From NCBI GenBank assembly GCA_900321865.1, contig ONXP01000001.1, positions 1 through 9,458 on the forward strand: a stretch of DNA of 9,458 bases, in the 5' to 3' direction. Position 1 is the stretch's first letter. Each line of letters opens with the position of its first letter. Positions 7,801 to 9,458 of this stretch are shown here, in pieces. Source of the stretch: an uncultured Elusimicrobia bacterium. Lineage in GTDB: Bacteria > RUG730. Position numbers and translations under genes: made by a program. The notes below the pieces were generated by a model. That model was not told the DNA's origin, did not search any database, and saw only the letters and a list, made by a program, of their open reading frames with translations.

Positions 7801-9458
7801 ATTGGCGGAATAGGGACTGTCGGAGCTTTAATTTTTAAGTTTGGTTTTGTAGAAACAAATAAAAAAAATAAAGAAATAGAAATTGATGAATACCTTGATA
7901 ATCATCAGGAAAATTCTAATAATTCTAGTCAAGAAATTCCAGAAAAAGTTCAAAAATTAATAAATCAATATATTTTTAAAATAGCCATAAAAAATAAAAT
8001 TTTTAAAAATAAAAATATCGATAAAAATTTTTTTAAAACCAAATTAAAACAAACCGGATTTTTTTCTTATTTTTATATAATTTTTGATCAAGATACGATG
8101 CTTGTTTTTTTAGACAAAGGAATAGAAAAGGCTTTGAATACTTTAAATTTTAGTTTTCTAGACAAAAACGAAATTTTTACAAATAACAAAAAAACAAGTA
8201 AACTTAAAAAAGCTAAAATTCTCTTTCTAATAATTGTGTTAATCACTATAAATATTTTGGGAATTTTTTTATCGCCATATGTGTTTTCATTAAATATTAT
8301 TTTTGTAATAATCTTTTTTATTTCTTTTTTTGAGAAAAAATTTATAACTAAAAAACAAAAAACTTTTATAAAAAATTTTTCTATGGCAAAAAAAGAAAAA
8401 ATTATTGATAATATTTTGGGAATAAATGCGAAAAATTTTAATAATAGAAAAAATTATATAATAAACTTATTAAATTCAATAAACACTTTAACAAATGGAA
8501 AATTTAAACAAAGAATTAAACGAAAAAAATCTTTTTACTTTTTAAAAAAATATTTAATCACAGAATATAAAAATATAAATTTTAATTTTGTTCATGACGA
8601 TGATGAAAATTTTGAGAAAATTTATGAAAAATTTATAAATTATTGTTTTACTTATTTATTAAACGAAAAGACAGATATTTTTTTTAAAAAACAAATATTT
8701 GAAACTTTAAATATTCCTACTGTAAAAAAACTTGAAGCAAAAAATTTAGACCAAACATTTGATTTTGAAAATATTAAAAATATTAAAAATATTAAAAATC
8801 TTAAAAATCTTGACGATGAAAATAAAAATAATCTTCCTAATTTTGAAGATGATTTAATTTCTAACAATCCTTATCATTTAAATCAACAATTATTATCTAT
8901 AATACAAAACAAAATTAATCAAACTCTTCACAAAAAAAATGAAAGGATTTTATTTGGACAAAATATTCCAAATATTGAAATTATAAAAGAAAAAAATACT
9001 CAGAATTTTTTTAATATAGAAAAAATAGACAATAATATTTTAATAAAAATCGATCCTGAACTTTTTAAAAACTTAGAAAAATTACAAAAACTCGAAAAAT
9101 TTAAAAATAATAAAAAACTGTTTCATAATTTTTTGTCTCAAATATTCTTAAACATTTTGAAAAATAAATTTTATAATTTGGACGATGAACTTACTAAAAA
9201 TTCACTGATATTTTTAGAATCTATGAAAAAAATTACAAGATTTAAATTTTTTACATTTAAAAACGAAAAAATTAACGATGAAGTTTTTAATATATCAAAT
9301 ATTTTAGATGTTAAAATTGAAGATATTTTAGAAGTTTTTAAAATAGAAAATTTTTGTATAAAAGAAACAATTATAGACACAGAAAAAATAAAAATAGATG
9401 AAATTAAAAATTTTTTAAAAAATTTTATCGATATAAAAAATAAAAATGAATACATAAA
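4837..9458 (+). CDS. Giant exported multi-domain protein with a TraB/ChaN-like N-terminal domain (at least 1,540 residues, open at right edge)
   Basis: One uninterrupted frame of 1,540 codons with no stop before the edge, so the C-terminus is missing. It opens with a Sec signal peptide (Lys3-4, hydrophobic about 5-18, likely cleavage after SFA at residue 22). Residues about 35-450 form the only recognisable domain: IYIISDMHCDISSQKNI (48-64, DxHC plus QKNI), VIGQEGTP (81-88), GLFTGAEIF (117-125), LFGVEN (135-140), then a long helical Lys/Glu/Asn-rich insertion (about 141-425) and LVIGGFHINGIKKYL (428-442). The pattern of an early His, an acidic EG and a late GxxH resembles the TraB/ChaN/EreA fold, and recalls large N-terminal domains annotated as hypothetical in Omnitrophota-like genomes; that is memory, not a search. 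Residues about 455-800 are Asn/Lys-rich and charged. Hydrophobic helices lie near 802-824, 850-870, 872-900, 937-961, 965-980 and 983-1003, with a second pair near 1128-1145 and 1147-1164. A polar tail follows to the edge. The function is unknown. Confidence 0.85.
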   Translation, partial: MYKKIFIFIIFFVNLFSNFSFAKENTSFFIPIENGKIVYDFLRSPEKIYIISDMHCDISSQKNINFILEMIKKFHKKNFAVIGQEGTPVSEINTKKVSSIKNQKHKKNIINFALRNGLFTGAEIFKINHQNEIKLFGVENKNLYLNNFKKFFYALENQDKITKIIDKLLKNYEFLAKTFLPKKILELEEIEKNFLEKNDLENFIKNLENLDENFEVLVTNLPNLNLVRSLLDEKNKLDKNLLNIETKYFLEKIYKFLNKNEIDYLKKYKNTKNFYTYLNKILLEKNINPVNYQNLSRFMALELEKEKVDNLQVLEEINIILDKISEKILKESHFVSNFYKNYKYLNVLKNYLTNKITNNEYIFYKNKINLDEIIQFSKKLNIFLEENEKNFLSDMYEIMTKFYDEIDDRNKAILFNLLKHKKSKIKALVIGGFHINGIKKYLMAKGISFSIIIPSEQDKNSNVGNNFLYKNRLINQNFYINKNPKNNFLVNNYKFQNNFLNAISFFAMQNFLQSEESKKNIKYSENFKILKNSLISKNFENENIDVNFLKLKENSLVLLNLLIEKSNNSEILINPKIDNSLNEILENNSQNYNENDEPNEIDKQNQNVQNFYKFAKLFSLNYIDPNYRDETEKNFLKSLQENNPNLIIKKYVKKNKFKFNNILNFHQKKSNLNFFLYSEEDISFFKKLNQNEKEEYLFYLQTKINYNIFENDLQNFRSIDKALKNKKYSPKKNIYDKKKTYTLNFLDAKKFWDKKRKQEKFSKIKLFFQNIKNFFKKVVFYAPPDGYDDTMQIVRSFKIPKLLANIGASILYALGSLVLGIFSFKAIKSLHKTRLEEGALSLEFLKELLETLALLFMTIGMAIAIIGTWFLEIIFEIFTHIALLISNILMIISNLLNIFYSIKKEYSEKVEKIKNSNLPDITKKRYLLFAKKDKNIEFIVSILMIIFQALMATGILIILCSNPIGAIITGKVLILALTEPVISSIFLIIGGIGTVGALIFKFGFVETNKKNKEIEIDEYLDNHQENSNNSSQEIPEKVQKLINQYIFKIAIKNKIFKNKNIDKNFFKTKLKQTGFFSYFYIIFDQDTMLVFLDKGIEKALNTLNFSFLDKNEIFTNNKKTSKLKKAKILFLIIVLITINILGIFLSPYVFSLNIIFVIIFFISFFEKKFITKKQKTFIKNFSMAKKEKIIDNILGINAKNFNNRKNYIINLLNSINTLTNGKFKQRIKRKKSFYFLKKYLITEYKNINFNFVHDDDENFEKIYEKFINYCFTYLLNEKTDIFFKKQIFETLNIPTVKKLEAKNLDQTFDFENIKNIKNIKNLKNLDDENKNNLPNFEDDLISNNPYHLNQQLLSIIQNKINQTLHKKNERILFGQNIPNIEIIKEKNTQNFFNIEKIDNNILIKIDPELFKNLEKLQKLEKFKNNKKLFHNFLSQIFLNILKNKFYNLDDELTKNSLIFLESMKKITRFKFFTFKNEKINDEVFNISNILDVKIEDILEVFKIENFCIKETIIDTEKIKIDEIKNFLKNFIDIKNKNEYI
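8770..8811 (+). repeat. In-frame 9-base tandem repeat coding Asn-Ile/Leu-Lys
   Basis: Three exact copies of AATATTAAA (8770-8796) are followed by AATCTTAAA and a partial AATCTT. They code N-I-K three times and then N-L-K-N-L (residues 1312-1325) in the polar C-terminal region of the giant protein. The repeat keeps the frame, so a change in copy number would lengthen or shorten the protein without breaking it. It is a simple local duplication, not a CRISPR or mobile-element repeat. Confidence 0.75.

Noticed and set aside
8770-8811. Possible CRISPR array
   Set aside because: The units are 9 bases with no spacers and lie in frame within a coding region.
6321-9455. Short minus-strand open frames within the giant gene (6321-6536, 8652-8867, 9171-9455)
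   Set aside because: They are complements of the giant protein's Lys/Asn/Glu-rich codons, giving Phe/Ser/Ile-rich peptides without ribosome-binding sites or family features.

Overview
The window comes from a very AT-rich, Gram-negative bacterium. It has lipid A genes (lpxD and an LpxL-type acyltransferase), the start of the peptidoglycan gene mraY, and the tRNA wobble-modification gene cmoB. Stop codons TAA, TAG and TGA all end genes, so the standard bacterial code fits. The base composition suggests a reduced or host-associated genome. From memory of similar large proteins, an uncultured lineage such as Elusimicrobiota or Omnitrophota is possible, but the sequence alone does not settle this.

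The left half (about 1-4701) is one compact minus-strand operon. In transcription order it holds cmoB, lpxD, a CcdA/DsbD-type thiol-redox membrane protein, an exported alpha/beta-hydrolase-fold protein, an LpxL-type acyltransferase, and mraY, which runs off the left edge. Gaps are 12-23 bases, and one junction is a four-base GTGA overlap, so the genes are probably co-transcribed. Most of the operon serves the cell envelope: lipid A acylation, peptidoglycan precursor transfer and extracytoplasmic thiol chemistry. cmoB is the outlier. Two members depart from expected catalytic residues. The hydrolase-fold protein lacks the usual nucleophile Ser and apparently the His. The acyltransferase has HX4H instead of the usual HX4E/D.

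A 135-base AT-rich intergenic region (4702-4836) separates this operon from a divergent plus-strand gene and carries candidate promoters for both directions.

The right half (4837-9458) is one uninterrupted plus-strand reading frame of at least 1,540 codons that is still open at the window edge. It encodes a signal-peptide-bearing, Lys/Asn/Ile/Phe/Leu-rich giant protein. Its N-terminal domain resembles the TraB/ChaN/EreA-type fold: DxHC, QEG, GAE and a late GGFH motif, interrupted by a large helical insertion. It is followed by a mid-protein membrane region of about six helices, a further pair of membrane helices, and a long polar C-terminal region. This gene is the most interesting and least explained part of the window.
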